NCBI RefSeq assembly: GCF_020176715.1
Contig: NZ_JAIVMF010000002.1
Location: forward strand, 186,001 to 250,000
DNA length: 64,000 nt
DNA from: Stappia stellulata
GTDB taxonomy: Bacteria; Pseudomonadota; Alphaproteobacteria; Rhizobiales; Stappiaceae
Direction: 5' to 3'
A program made the position numbers and the translations under genes. Positions 17,648-26,455 of the stretch are shown here, in pieces. The notes beneath the pieces are model-generated. The model had not been told where the DNA came from. It was given only the letters and a program-made list of their open reading frames with translations, and did not search any database. Each line of letters opens with the position of its first letter. The stretch's first letter is position 1.

Positions 17648-18808
17648 ATGCCCCAGCCTTCCAGACGATCCGCCGTCGAGCCCTTTCTCGCAATGGATGT
17701 CCTGGCGCGCGCCAATGCGCTGGAGGCCGCGGGCCGGGAAATTCTGCATATGGAGGTCGGCCAGCCCGGCGCCAATGCGCCGGCGCGCGTGATCGCGGCG
17801 GCGCAGGCAGCGCTTTCCGGCGGGCGCCTTGGCTATACGGAAGCGCGGGGACTGCCGGTGCTGCGCACGGCGATCGCCGCCCATTACCGCGACACCTACG
17901 GCGTCGACGTGCCCGACGGGCACATCCTGGCGACGACGGGATCCTCCGCCGGGTTCAATCTCGCCTTTCTGGCGGCGTTCGATCCAGGCGACCGCATCGC
18001 CATCACCGCGCCCGGCTATCCCGCCTATCGCAACATCCTGAAAGCGCTCGGAATCATTCCGGTCGAGATCGAGGTCGGCGCCGACACCCGCTGGGCGCTG
18101 ACGCCCGAACTGCTGGAGGCGGCGCACCGCGAGGCGCCGCTGAAGGGCGTGCTTGTCGCATCGCCTGCCAATCCGACCGGCACGATGATGACGCCCGATG
18201 CGCTCAAGGCGCTGGTTTCCGCCTGCGACGACATGGGGCTCTGGTTCCTATCCGACGAGATCTACCACGGGCTGGTGTTCAACGGCCGGCAGGAAACCGC
18301 GCTCGCCTATAGCGACAAGGCGATCATCCTCAACAGTTTTTCCAAGTACTACTGCATGACCGGCTGGCGGATCGGCTGGATGGTGCTGCCGGAGGCGCTG
18401 GTGCGCCCGGTCGAGCGCATTGCCCAAAGCCTCTATATCTCGCCGCCCGAACTCTCCCAGCGTGCTGCGGCCGTCGCCTTCAAGGCAACCGAGGAGCTCG
18501 AAGCGATCAAGGCCGGCTATGCACGGAACAGGGAGCTTCTGCTGCAGCGGCTCCCGGCGCTCGGCTTCACCGAGATGCTGCCCGTCGACGGTGCCTTTTA
18601 TTGCTATGCGAGCGTTCGGCCGTTTTCCAACGACAGCGTCGCCTTCGCGGAACGGATGCTCGAGGAGGCCGGGATCGCCGCGACGCCTGGACCGGATTTC
18701 GATCCGGTCAACGGTCGCTCCTACATCCGGTTTTCCTTCGCCGGCGACACCCAGGTCATTGATAAGGCCATGACCCGGCTGGAAGACTGGTTGCCCGGCC
18801 TCAAGTAG
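17648..18808 (+). CDS. PLP-dependent aminotransferase, class I/II
   Basis: A 386-residue fold-type I aminotransferase of the aspartate/aromatic group. The PLP-binding Lys lies in NSFSKYYCMTGWRIGWM (about residue 235), with family motifs ASPANPTGT (about 175) and LSDEIYHGLVF (about 205). RFSFAGDT near the C-terminus carries the substrate carboxylate Arg. An AGG precedes the ATG at 17648; the frame extends upstream 27 codons without homology. Related rhizobial genes next to the M48 protease are annotated only as aminotransferases, so substrate is not assigned. Confidence 0.9.
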   Translation: MPQPSRRSAVEPFLAMDVLARANALEAAGREILHMEVGQPGANAPARVIAAAQAALSGGRLGYTEARGLPVLRTAIAAHYRDTYGVDVPDGHILATTGSSAGFNLAFLAAFDPGDRIAITAPGYPAYRNILKALGIIPVEIEVGADTRWALTPELLEAAHREAPLKGVLVASPANPTGTMMTPDALKALVSACDDMGLWFLSDEIYHGLVFNGRQETALAYSDKAIILNSFSKYYCMTGWRIGWMVLPEALVRPVERIAQSLYISPPELSQRAAAVAFKATEELEAIKAGYARNRELLLQRLPALGFTEMLPVDGAFYCYASVRPFSNDSVAFAERMLEEAGIAATPGPDFDPVNGRSYIRFSFAGDTQVIDKAMTRLEDWLPGLK

Positions 18809-18843
18809 GGCGGGCTGCGCCTGCCAGTCCTCGCGCTGGACTG

Positions 18844-18877
18844 AAAAGGGGCGGATCGATCTCGATCCGCCCCTTTT
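18844..18877. terminator. Bidirectional intrinsic terminator between aminotransferase and rne
   Basis: A perfect 16-bp inverted repeat (18844-18859 with 18862-18877), with AAAA and TTTT at its ends, lies between two convergent genes. A GC-rich stem ending in TTTT on both strands is what a shared Rho-independent terminator looks like. Confidence 0.88.
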
Positions 18878-18933
18878 GCTGTCACTGTCGGCTGTTTTTA
18901 CCCGCGGCTCTTGAAGAGACGCCGGATGCCCTT

Positions 18934-21555
18934 TCAGAAGAAGCTGCGGCGCTGCCACCAGCCCGAGCGCTTGGGCTCCGGGTCTTCGTCCTTTTCCGTG
19001 GATCCGTCACCGGCGATGGTCTCGCGAACGACGACCGGCTCCGCCGGTGCCACCGGCCGTGCCGGTTCCGCGGGCGCGCTTTCGGCGACGGCGGCGTCTT
19101 CCTTGTCCGTCTCCGCAGGCGCTGCCAGCTCTTCAGGCTCCGCGGCCGCTTCGTCGGCAGCCACCGCTTCGGGGTCTTCCGCCGCTGCCGCGACTTCGGT
19201 CGCCGCCGGCTCTTCCGCCGCTACAGGCTCCGCAGATGCCGCTTCGGGCGTTTCTGCAGTGCCGGCGGAAGCCGCCTCGGCCGCCGCATCCTGCGATGCG
19301 TCCTGCGCGTCGGCAGCCGGTGACTCGTCACTTGCCGCTGTCGCGGTGTCTTTTGCGTCGTTGGAGGCGTTGTCGTTGTCGGAGGCGTCCGAGGCTTCCG
19401 CATCGGCGGACGTCTCGTTGCCGTCTCCGTCGCGCCGGCTGCGACGTCCGCCGCGACGGCCGCGGCGACGCTTGCGGCGTGCACGATCCTCGTCGCTTTC
19501 GTCCTCGCCCGCGGCTTCGGAGGCAGGACCGGAATCGCCGTTCGACTGGTCGTCGTCGCCATTTGCATCGGCATCGGCATCGGCATCGCCCGGCTGCGCC
19601 TCATCGCCCGAAGGCTTGCGACGCCGGCGCCGGCGGCGGCGCTTGCGGTTGTTGCCGTCCTCGTCCTGCGTGTCCTCGCGCGCGGAGCGCTCGCGCGGAG
19701 CTTCCTCCTGATCCTCGTCCTCGTCTTCGTGCTCGATCACGATCGGCTCGATGCTCGAGGGCTGGACCATCGGCGGGGTATCGTCGGGACGCGCTTCGAT
19801 CAGCTCGCCACGCTCCAGGGCGTAATGCTGGCCGTTGTCCATGGCGCCGGCCTGGACATCGATCTCCAGGCCGAAGCGGGCCTCGAGGTCCGACAGATGC
19901 GAGCGCTTCTGGTTGAGGATGTAGAGCGCGGCTTCCGTCGTCGTGCGGACGATGAGATTGTGCGTCGCGCCTTTCAGCAGCTGGTCCTCAAGCGAGCGCA
20001 GCACATGCAGCGCCACCGATTCCACCGACCGGATCATGCCCGTGCCGTGGCAATGCGGGCAGGGGGTCATGGAGCTTTCCAGCACGCCCGTGCGGATGCG
20101 CTGGCGCGACATTTCCAGAAGGCCGAAGTGCGAGATCCGCCCGACCTGGATGCGCGCCCGGTCGTTCTTCAGGCAGTCCTTCATCTTCCGTTCGACGGCG
20201 CGATTGTTCTTGTTCTCTTCCATGTCGATGAAATCGATCACGATGAGACCGGCAAGATCGCGCAGGCGCAACTGGCGAGCGACTTCCTCGGCCGCCTCCA
20301 GATTGGTCTGGACGGCGGTGTCCTCGATGTTGTGCTCGCGCGTCGACTTGCCCGAGTTCACATCGATGGCCACCAGCGCTTCCGTCTGGTTGATGACGAT
20401 GTAGCCGCCGGATTTCAGGGTGACCTGCGGCGAGAACATCGCGTCCAGCTGGGACTCGACCATGAAGCGCGAGAAGACCGGCGTCGCGTCCTTGTAGGGC
20501 TGGACGTTCTTGGCATGGCTCGGCATGAGCATGCGCATGAAGTCCTTCGCCTCGCGGTAGCCCTCGTCGCCGGCCACAAGGACCTGGTCGATATCCTTGT
20601 TGTAGAGATCGCGGATCGAGCGCTTGATCAGCGATCCCTCCTCGTAGACGAGATAGGGGGCGGAGGATTGCAGTGTCAGGTCGCGCACATTCTCCCACAG
20701 CCGCATCAGATACTCGAAATCGCGCTTGATCTCGGCCTTGGTGCGGCTTGCGCCGGCGGTGCGCAGGATCACGCCCATGCCCTGCGGCACTTCCAGTTCC
20801 GAGGCGATCTTCTTCAGCCGCTTGCGGTCGGTCGGATTGGTGATCTTGCGGGAAATCCCGCCGCCGCGCGCGGTGTTCGGCATCAGCACCGAATAGCGAC
20901 CGGCCAGCGACAGATAGGTCGTCAGCGCCGCGCCCTTGTTGCCGCGCTCTTCCTTGACGACCTGCACCAGCAGAACCTGCCGGCGCTTGATCACTTCCTG
21001 GATCTTGTACTGCTTGCGGTGGCGGCGCGCGCGCTGGGGCACTTCCTCCATCGCGTCTTCTGCACCGACCGATTCCACGTCGGTTTCGCTCTCGGCGCCA
21101 TTGTCGGCGTCGGAGACGGTCTCCTCGTCGGCAGGCGCGTCATCGTCCGACGGAGCCTCGTCGCCGGAGACGGTTGCATCCTCGGACTTGGCCTTGGCGG
21201 CCTTGCCGCGACGGCGGGACGGCTTTGCCGGCTTTTCGGGGGCCTCGTCCGCGTCGTTGCGGCGGGCGTCGGCCTCTTCTTCTTCCAGAAGCGCCTGACG
21301 GTCCGCGACCGGGATCTGATAATAGTCGGGATGGATTTCGCCGAAGGCGAGGAAGCCGTGGCGGTTTCCGCCGTAATCCACGAACGCCGCCTGAAGCGAC
21401 GGCTCGACCCGGGTTACCTTCGCCAGATAGATATTGCCGCGCAGCTGTTTGCGATTGGCGGCCTCGAAATCAAATTCTTCGACCCTGTTGCCACGCACGA
21501 CGACAACCCGGGTCTCCTCCGGGTGCGCGGCGTCGATCAGCATTTTGTTTGCCAT
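18934..21555 (-). CDS. rne: Ribonuclease E
   Basis: An 873-residue RNase E, the core endonuclease of mRNA decay and rRNA processing. The S1 domain begins GNIYLAKVTRVEPSLQAAFV (about residue 37). It is split by an acidic insert of about 100 residues (about 85-185), a feature of alphaproteobacterial enzymes. DNase I-like catalytic aspartates lie in VAIDVNSGKST and in VIDFIDMEE. The Zn-link is CPHCHGTGMIRS (about 500). The C-terminal 250 residues are disordered, Ala/Glu-rich with arginine-rich clusters (RKRRRRRRRRK), the expected RNA and degradosome scaffold. The ATG at 21555 fits the conserved MANKMLIDA start. Confidence 0.96.
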   Translation of the reverse strand: MANKMLIDAAHPEETRVVVVRGNRVEEFDFEAANRKQLRGNIYLAKVTRVEPSLQAAFVDYGGNRHGFLAFGEIHPDYYQIPVADRQALLEEEEADARRNDADEAPEKPAKPSRRRGKAAKAKSEDATVSGDEAPSDDDAPADEETVSDADNGAESETDVESVGAEDAMEEVPQRARRHRKQYKIQEVIKRRQVLLVQVVKEERGNKGAALTTYLSLAGRYSVLMPNTARGGGISRKITNPTDRKRLKKIASELEVPQGMGVILRTAGASRTKAEIKRDFEYLMRLWENVRDLTLQSSAPYLVYEEGSLIKRSIRDLYNKDIDQVLVAGDEGYREAKDFMRMLMPSHAKNVQPYKDATPVFSRFMVESQLDAMFSPQVTLKSGGYIVINQTEALVAIDVNSGKSTREHNIEDTAVQTNLEAAEEVARQLRLRDLAGLIVIDFIDMEENKNNRAVERKMKDCLKNDRARIQVGRISHFGLLEMSRQRIRTGVLESSMTPCPHCHGTGMIRSVESVALHVLRSLEDQLLKGATHNLIVRTTTEAALYILNQKRSHLSDLEARFGLEIDVQAGAMDNGQHYALERGELIEARPDDTPPMVQPSSIEPIVIEHEDEDEDQEEAPRERSAREDTQDEDGNNRKRRRRRRRRKPSGDEAQPGDADADADANGDDDQSNGDSGPASEAAGEDESDEDRARRKRRRGRRGGRRSRRDGDGNETSADAEASDASDNDNASNDAKDTATAASDESPAADAQDASQDAAAEAASAGTAETPEAASAEPVAAEEPAATEVAAAAEDPEAVAADEAAAEPEELAAPAETDKEDAAVAESAPAEPARPVAPAEPVVVRETIAGDGSTEKDEDPEPKRSGWWQRRSFF

Positions 21556-22211
21556 AGATGGGGATCTCCACGACCGTCGCGTCGGGGCGGCGCTGAGTGC
21601 GCGCCCGGATGTGCGAAACACCGGCCGTTCTGTTCTTCATTGTGAATGTTGACGGTATGGCGCGCCGCGCGGCGATCAGAACGGAGGATCCCGTGCCGGA
21701 GAGGGCAGGTCCTTGTCCGTTGCGGATCGTCTTCGCGCAAAGGTTCATTGCAGCGCCTATCTGACCATATGTATCGCGTGCCCGCCTAAACGACCGGCCG
21801 GTATTGAAAAGGGCAGACGTTTTGCGTCTGCTGACGGGCGTCTGCGACTGGCAGACGCGAACGGTTGTCTCCCGATCCACCGCCCCGTGTGACCGCCTCG
21901 CCGCTCTGTCCAGCCGCCGCGATATCCTTGCGGCGTCGGGAGCGGTTGCAGCATGCAGACACGCGGGTCGTTCACCCGATCGGGTTCCGCAGCCAATCGA
22001 TCTTTCGCGGGTGACGCAAGGACAGTTGGCTTTACGGGACGCCGCTCAAGGGGACCAAGACATCCCGGCCGGAATCAATTCCGAGACCGGGACCCGTTCA
22101 CTTCCTTTTACGGGCGCGCGCCGGCGATGGCAAGTATGCTCGCACGTCGACCTTTCGCGTTTGGCGACATCGCGGCGAGCCGTCTATTGTCAATGAAAGG
22201 TTAACTTGCCT
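21556..22211. promoter_or_regulatory. 656-bp divergent rne/amiC intergenic region
   Basis: This long gap separates the divergent starts of rne and amiC. RNase E mRNAs usually have long 5' leaders through which the enzyme controls its own level, so part of this stretch is probably the rne leader. It contains the four-arm repeat at 21813-21858. No ORF in it looks coding. I could not pick promoters with confidence. Confidence 0.5.
21813..21858. repeat. Four mutually complementary 7-8-base arms (two adjacent hairpins)
   Basis: GCAGACG (21813-21819) pairs with CGTCTGC (21825-21831), and GCGTCTGC (21838-21845) pairs with GCAGACGC (21851-21858). Each loop is five bases. Because all arms share one sequence, arm 1 can also pair with arm 3 and arm 2 with arm 4, giving alternative folds. 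It lies about 260-300 bases upstream of the rne start codon and about 350 upstream of amiC. Confidence 0.7.
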
Positions 22212-23579
22212 ATGAGTAAGTCTTGGATGGGCGGTGTTGTGGGGTGGCGCTTCGAAAAACGCTCTTGGAAACGGACACGAATGGCAATGGTTCCGCGCAT
22301 GGCTTGCAGGTTTGTCGCTGCCGCGATCGTCGCGTGGCTCGGCACGGCGGGCGTCTCCTCCTACGCTGAGGACACGGCGCCGGCGACGGCGCGCGATGCG
22401 CGGCTCGCCGGCGACGAGCTTCGCACGCGCTTCGTCATGGATCTGTCGAAGCCGGTGGACTTTGCGGTTTCCACCCTGTCCGATCCCTATCGGGTGGTCA
22501 TCGATTTGCCGCAGGTCTCGTTCGATCTCGATCCGGTCGCCGGGCGCGAGGGGCGGGGGCTGGTTTCCGACTGGCGCTTCGGCCTGTTCGCGGCCGGCAA
22601 GTCGCGCATCGTTCTCGATGCCACCGCGCCCGTTTCGGTCGACAAGGTGTTTGTGCTGCCTCCGGTGTCCGACCAGCCGGCCCGGTTCGTGATCGATCTG
22701 GTCAAGACCACGCGAGAGGCCTTCCTGAGCGAGGCGGCGGAAACGGCCGAGCAGGCGCGCGCGGAACGCGCGGCCGTGGCGCGCAAGGGCGACCGCCTGA
22801 AGCCGCAGGACGACGAGACCCGTCCGCTGATCGTGCTCGACCCCGGACACGGGGGGCTCGACACCGGCGCGACCGGTGCCGGTGGCACGCTCGAAAAGGC
22901 GGTGGTTCTCGACTTTTCCCTGCTGCTTCGCGACAAGCTTGCGGAAACCGGACGTTATGACGTGCGCATGACGCGCGACACGGATGTGTTCATCCCGTTG
23001 CGCGAGCGGGTGAAGATCGCGCGCGGGCATCAGGCCGATCTGCTGGTTTCGGTGCATGCCGATTCGGTGCGCATCGGGCGCAGCCAGGTGCGCGGCGCGG
23101 GCGTCTACACGCTGTCGGAAACGGCCAGCGACGAAATCGCCGCCGCGCTGGCGGAGCGGGAAAACCGCTCGGACGTCATTGCCGGCATCGACCTCGCCGA
23201 CGAGCCGGATGACGTCACCGACATCCTGATCGATCTTGCGCGCATGGAGACGAAGAAATTCTCCTATTTCTTCGCGCGCACGCTGGTGGACGAGTTGCGC
23301 GGGTCGGCCGAACTGGTGAAAAACCCGCACCGTTCTGCCGGATTTCGGGTGCTGACCGCCCATGACGTGCCATCCGCGCTGGTCGAGCTCGGGTATCTCT
23401 CCCATAAACTTGACGAGAAACTGATGGCGACCGATGCCTGGCGCAATCGCATGGCGGAGGCCATTGTCGTGGCGATCGACCGGTATTTCGCCCGCCGCTT
23501 CGGGGCAGCGCATGTGACGTTGTCGCAGACGGCCGAGGCCGCCGAGAGCGACGTCACCGGCGCGGCGGTGCAGCAATGA
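22212..23579 (+). CDS. amiC: N-acetylmuramoyl-L-alanine amidase with AMIN domain
   Basis: A 455-residue zinc amidase that cuts the peptide from muramic acid during daughter-cell separation. A signal sequence ends near GVSSYAEDT (about residue 50). An AMIN septum-targeting domain follows (about 70-180; FVMDLSKPVDFAVSTLSD). Then comes the Amidase_3 domain from VLDPGHGGLDTGATGAGG (about 210), with zinc ligands His in DPGHGG, Glu in TLEKAVVLDF, His in VSVHADS, and the catalytic Glu in VELGYLS. The start is uncertain: TTG 22206, ATG 22212 (AAAGG about 11 bases upstream) or ATG 22281 would all keep the signal peptide. Confidence 0.93.
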   Translation: MSKSWMGGVVGWRFEKRSWKRTRMAMVPRMACRFVAAAIVAWLGTAGVSSYAEDTAPATARDARLAGDELRTRFVMDLSKPVDFAVSTLSDPYRVVIDLPQVSFDLDPVAGREGRGLVSDWRFGLFAAGKSRIVLDATAPVSVDKVFVLPPVSDQPARFVIDLVKTTREAFLSEAAETAEQARAERAAVARKGDRLKPQDDETRPLIVLDPGHGGLDTGATGAGGTLEKAVVLDFSLLLRDKLAETGRYDVRMTRDTDVFIPLRERVKIARGHQADLLVSVHADSVRIGRSQVRGAGVYTLSETASDEIAAALAERENRSDVIAGIDLADEPDDVTDILIDLARMETKKFSYFFARTLVDELRGSAELVKNPHRSAGFRVLTAHDVPSALVELGYLSHKLDEKLMATDAWRNRMAEAIVVAIDRYFARRFGAAHVTLSQTAEAAESDVTGAAVQQ

Positions 23580-23829
23580 TGCCGCGACGCCTCAGCATCG
23601 CCATATTGCTCGCCGACAGAGGGCGCTGAACGTTAGGCTGTCCGTGTCGTGACGGCCGCGCGGCCGGCGCAGGCGGGCTGTGCCGCAAGAACGGGACTGC
23701 AAGAGGCTGGCGGAGCAGGGGGCGAATCCTGTATGCCGCCGCATCGCCCGCGTCCTGGCGCCGTTTTGCACGCGGGAAATGCGTCCCTTCGTGCCTTGGA
23801 ATTCTAATTGGGGCAAACGAGCCGGTTAC

Positions 23830-26289
23830 ATGAAAGTCCTGATCAAGCTGTTCGGCTATCTCTTCGGCATCGGCGCCGTCTTCGCGTTTCTGGTGGCGGG
23901 AGGCGTGTGGATCTACCTGCAGGAAATGACCGATGACCTGCCGGACTACACGACCTTGAAGAACTACGAGCCGCCGGTGATGACCCGCGTTCACGCGGCC
24001 GACGGCCAGCTGATGGCCGAATATGCCAAGGAACGCCGTCTGTTCCTGCCGATCCAGGCCGTGCCGGAATTGCTCAAGCAGGCGTATCTCTCCGCCGAGG
24101 ACAAGAATTTCTACAGCCATCTCGGCGTCGACCCCGAGGGCATCGCCCGTGCGGCGTTCGCCTACCTCAAGAATTACGGCACCGGCCGCCGCCCCCAGGG
24201 CGCCTCGACGATCACGCAGCAGGTTGCGAAGAACTTCCTGCTGACCAACGAGGTGTCGATCGAGCGCAAGGTGAAGGAAGCGATCCTGGCGCTCAGGATC
24301 GAGCAGGCCTACACCAAGGACGAGATCCTCGAGCTCTATCTGAACGAGATCTATCTGGGGCTCGGCGCCTATGGCGTCGCGGCCGCGTCGCTGCTCTATT
24401 TCGACAAGTCCGTGCATGAGCTGACGCTCGAGGAAGCCGCCTATCTCGCGGCCCTGCCCAAGGGCCCGAGCAACTACCATCCGTTTCGCGAGACCGAGCG
24501 CGCGATCGAACGCCGCAACTGGGTGATCGACCGGATGGTGCAGAACGGCTTTGTCGACAGCATGGCCGGCGAAGAAGCCAAGGCCAAGCCGCTCAATGTG
24601 ACGCCGCGCACCCGCGGGTCGCAGCTCTTCGCCTCGGAGTATTTCGCCGAGGAGGTGCGTCGCCGGATTCTCGAGATGTATGGCGAGGGCCGTCTCTACG
24701 AGGGCGGGCTGTCGGTACGCTCCACGCTTGATCCGGAGTTGCAGGTCAAGGCGCGCAAGGCGCTGATGGACGGGCTCATCGAGTTCGACCGCCGCCGCGG
24801 CGGCTGGCGCGGTGCGGAAAAGACCATCGAGCTCGGCGCCGGCGACTGGGGCGCGGCCCTTGCCGAGATCCCCGACTATTCCGACGTGCCCGAGTGGCGG
24901 ACCGCCGTCGTTCTGTCCGTGTCCGGCGAGGCGGCCGAGATCGGCCTGAAGCCGGAAACGCTGGTCAGCGGCGAATTGTCGACCGAGCGCAAGCGCGTGA
25001 CCCTGCCGTTTTCCGGCATGAAATGGGCCCGCGTCAACGGCCGGGCGCCGCAGAGCGCAAACGATGTGCTCAACCCCGGCGACGTGATCTTCGTGGAGGC
25101 CATCGATGGTCCGGCCGGGCCGGTCTACGAGCTGCGCCAGTTCCCGAAGGTGTCGGGCGCGCTGGTCGCAATGGACCCCTTTACCGGTCGCGTGCTCGCG
25201 ATGGTCGGCGGCTTCTCCTTCGCGCAGAGCGAGTTCAACCGCGCGACGCAGGCGTATCGCCAGCCGGGATCGGCCTTCAAGCCCTTCATCTATGCGGCCG
25301 CGCTCGACAATGGCTATACGCCCTCGAGCGTTGTGCTGGACGCGCCCGTCGAGATCGCCCAGGGGCCGGGCCTGCCCGTGTGGCGGCCGCAGAACTACGG
25401 CGGCAAGTTCTATGGACCGTCGACGCTTCGTCTCGGCATCGAGCTGTCGCGAAACGTCATGACCGTGCGTCTCGCGCAGGACATGGGGATGCCGCTGGTG
25501 GCGGAATATTCCAAGCGCTTCGGCATTTACGACGACATGATGCCGGTGCTGTCGATGTCGCTCGGCGCGGGCGAGACCACCGTCATGCGCATGGTGACCG
25601 CCTATGCGATGATCGCCAACGGCGGGCGCAAGGTGACGCCGACGCTGATCGACCGCATTCAGGACCGCTACGGCAAGACCGTCTTCCGCCACGAGGAGCG
25701 CATTTGCGAAACCTGCGCGACCGATCACTGGGAAGGCCAGGCCGAGCCGGAGCTGATCGACAACCGCGAGCAGGTGCTCGACCCGATGACGGCCTATCAG
25801 ATCACCTCGATGATGGAAGGCGTGGTCCTGCGGGGCACGGCGACCAAGGTGCAGGCCGTCAACCGTCCGGTCGCCGGCAAGACCGGTACGACCAACGACG
25901 AGAAGGACGCCTGGTTCGTCGGCTTCACGCCCGACCTGACCGTCGGCGTCTTCGTCGGCTACGACAATCCCAAGCCGATGGGCCGTGGCGCGACGGGCGG
26001 CCAGGTGGCGGCGCCGATCTTCACCGAGTTCGTCAAGAATGCGCTGGCCGACCAGCCGCCGGTGGAGTTCCGCGTTCCCAAGGGGCTGCAGCTCATCCCG
26101 ATCAACCGTCGCACGGGCCTGCGCGCCGCCGCCGGAACGCCGGGCACCATCCTGGAAGCCTTCAAGCCGGGAACGGCACCGCCGGACGAATATTCGATCA
26201 TCGGGTTCCAGGACGATATCGGCATTCCGCGCACGGTTTCGCCGGAAGCCGGCCAAGCGGTCATGACGGGAACCGGCGGGCTCTACTGA
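23830..26289 (+). CDS. mrcA: Penicillin-binding protein 1A (bifunctional peptidoglycan synthase)
   Basis: An 819-residue class A PBP. One N-terminal membrane anchor (about residues 5-30) precedes a GT51 glycosyltransferase domain with EDKNFYSHLGVDPEGI (about 95-110), STITQQVAKNFLL (about 130) and KVKEAILALRIEQ. The transpeptidase domain carries the nucleophilic Ser in GSAFKPFIYAAAL (about 480) and the KTGTTNDEKDAWFVG box (about 685). An OB-like insert lies between the domains, as in PBP1A. The start ATG at 23830 sits just before the membrane anchor. It follows amiC on the same strand and is followed by a terminator-like hairpin. Confidence 0.96.
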   Translation: MKVLIKLFGYLFGIGAVFAFLVAGGVWIYLQEMTDDLPDYTTLKNYEPPVMTRVHAADGQLMAEYAKERRLFLPIQAVPELLKQAYLSAEDKNFYSHLGVDPEGIARAAFAYLKNYGTGRRPQGASTITQQVAKNFLLTNEVSIERKVKEAILALRIEQAYTKDEILELYLNEIYLGLGAYGVAAASLLYFDKSVHELTLEEAAYLAALPKGPSNYHPFRETERAIERRNWVIDRMVQNGFVDSMAGEEAKAKPLNVTPRTRGSQLFASEYFAEEVRRRILEMYGEGRLYEGGLSVRSTLDPELQVKARKALMDGLIEFDRRRGGWRGAEKTIELGAGDWGAALAEIPDYSDVPEWRTAVVLSVSGEAAEIGLKPETLVSGELSTERKRVTLPFSGMKWARVNGRAPQSANDVLNPGDVIFVEAIDGPAGPVYELRQFPKVSGALVAMDPFTGRVLAMVGGFSFAQSEFNRATQAYRQPGSAFKPFIYAAALDNGYTPSSVVLDAPVEIAQGPGLPVWRPQNYGGKFYGPSTLRLGIELSRNVMTVRLAQDMGMPLVAEYSKRFGIYDDMMPVLSMSLGAGETTVMRMVTAYAMIANGGRKVTPTLIDRIQDRYGKTVFRHEERICETCATDHWEGQAEPELIDNREQVLDPMTAYQITSMMEGVVLRGTATKVQAVNRPVAGKTGTTNDEKDAWFVGFTPDLTVGVFVGYDNPKPMGRGATGGQVAAPIFTEFVKNALADQPPVEFRVPKGLQLIPINRRTGLRAAAGTPGTILEAFKPGTAPPDEYSIIGFQDDIGIPRTVSPEAGQAVMTGTGGLY

Positions 26290-26302
26290 TCCTTCACCAC
26301 AG

Positions 26303-26334
26303 GTGCAAACCATCCGTCCCCGGATGGTTTGCAC
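26303..26334 (+). terminator. Hairpin after mrcA
   Basis: A perfect 13-bp stem (26303-26315 with 26322-26334) and a six-base loop lie 14 bases after the mrcA stop. It is followed by GTCACTTTC rather than a long U-run. It separates mrcA from prfB. Confidence 0.65.
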
Positions 26335-26455
26335 GTCACTTTCGGATCAACTATGGTCGCGCCCACTTCCGGCGTTCGCACGGGCTGCGATCGCCGGATA
26401 GCTCTTTCCATCCAACCGGATGGCGACAGATTCAACACCAACGCGAGGACTTGCG

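Noticed and set aside
19729-21645. A 638-codon open frame antisense to rne
   Set aside because: It mirrors rne on the other strand, is His/Arg/Leu-rich with no recognisable domain, and arises from high GC at third positions. RNase E on the minus strand is unmistakable.
21804-22196. A 130-codon frame in the rne/amiC gap
   Set aside because: It has no ribosome-binding site or domain, and covers the hairpin element; composition looks non-coding.
23554-26334. A 926-codon minus-strand open frame opposite mrcA
   Set aside because: Shadow of mrcA; no family features, and the plus-strand PBP1A has complete catalytic motifs.
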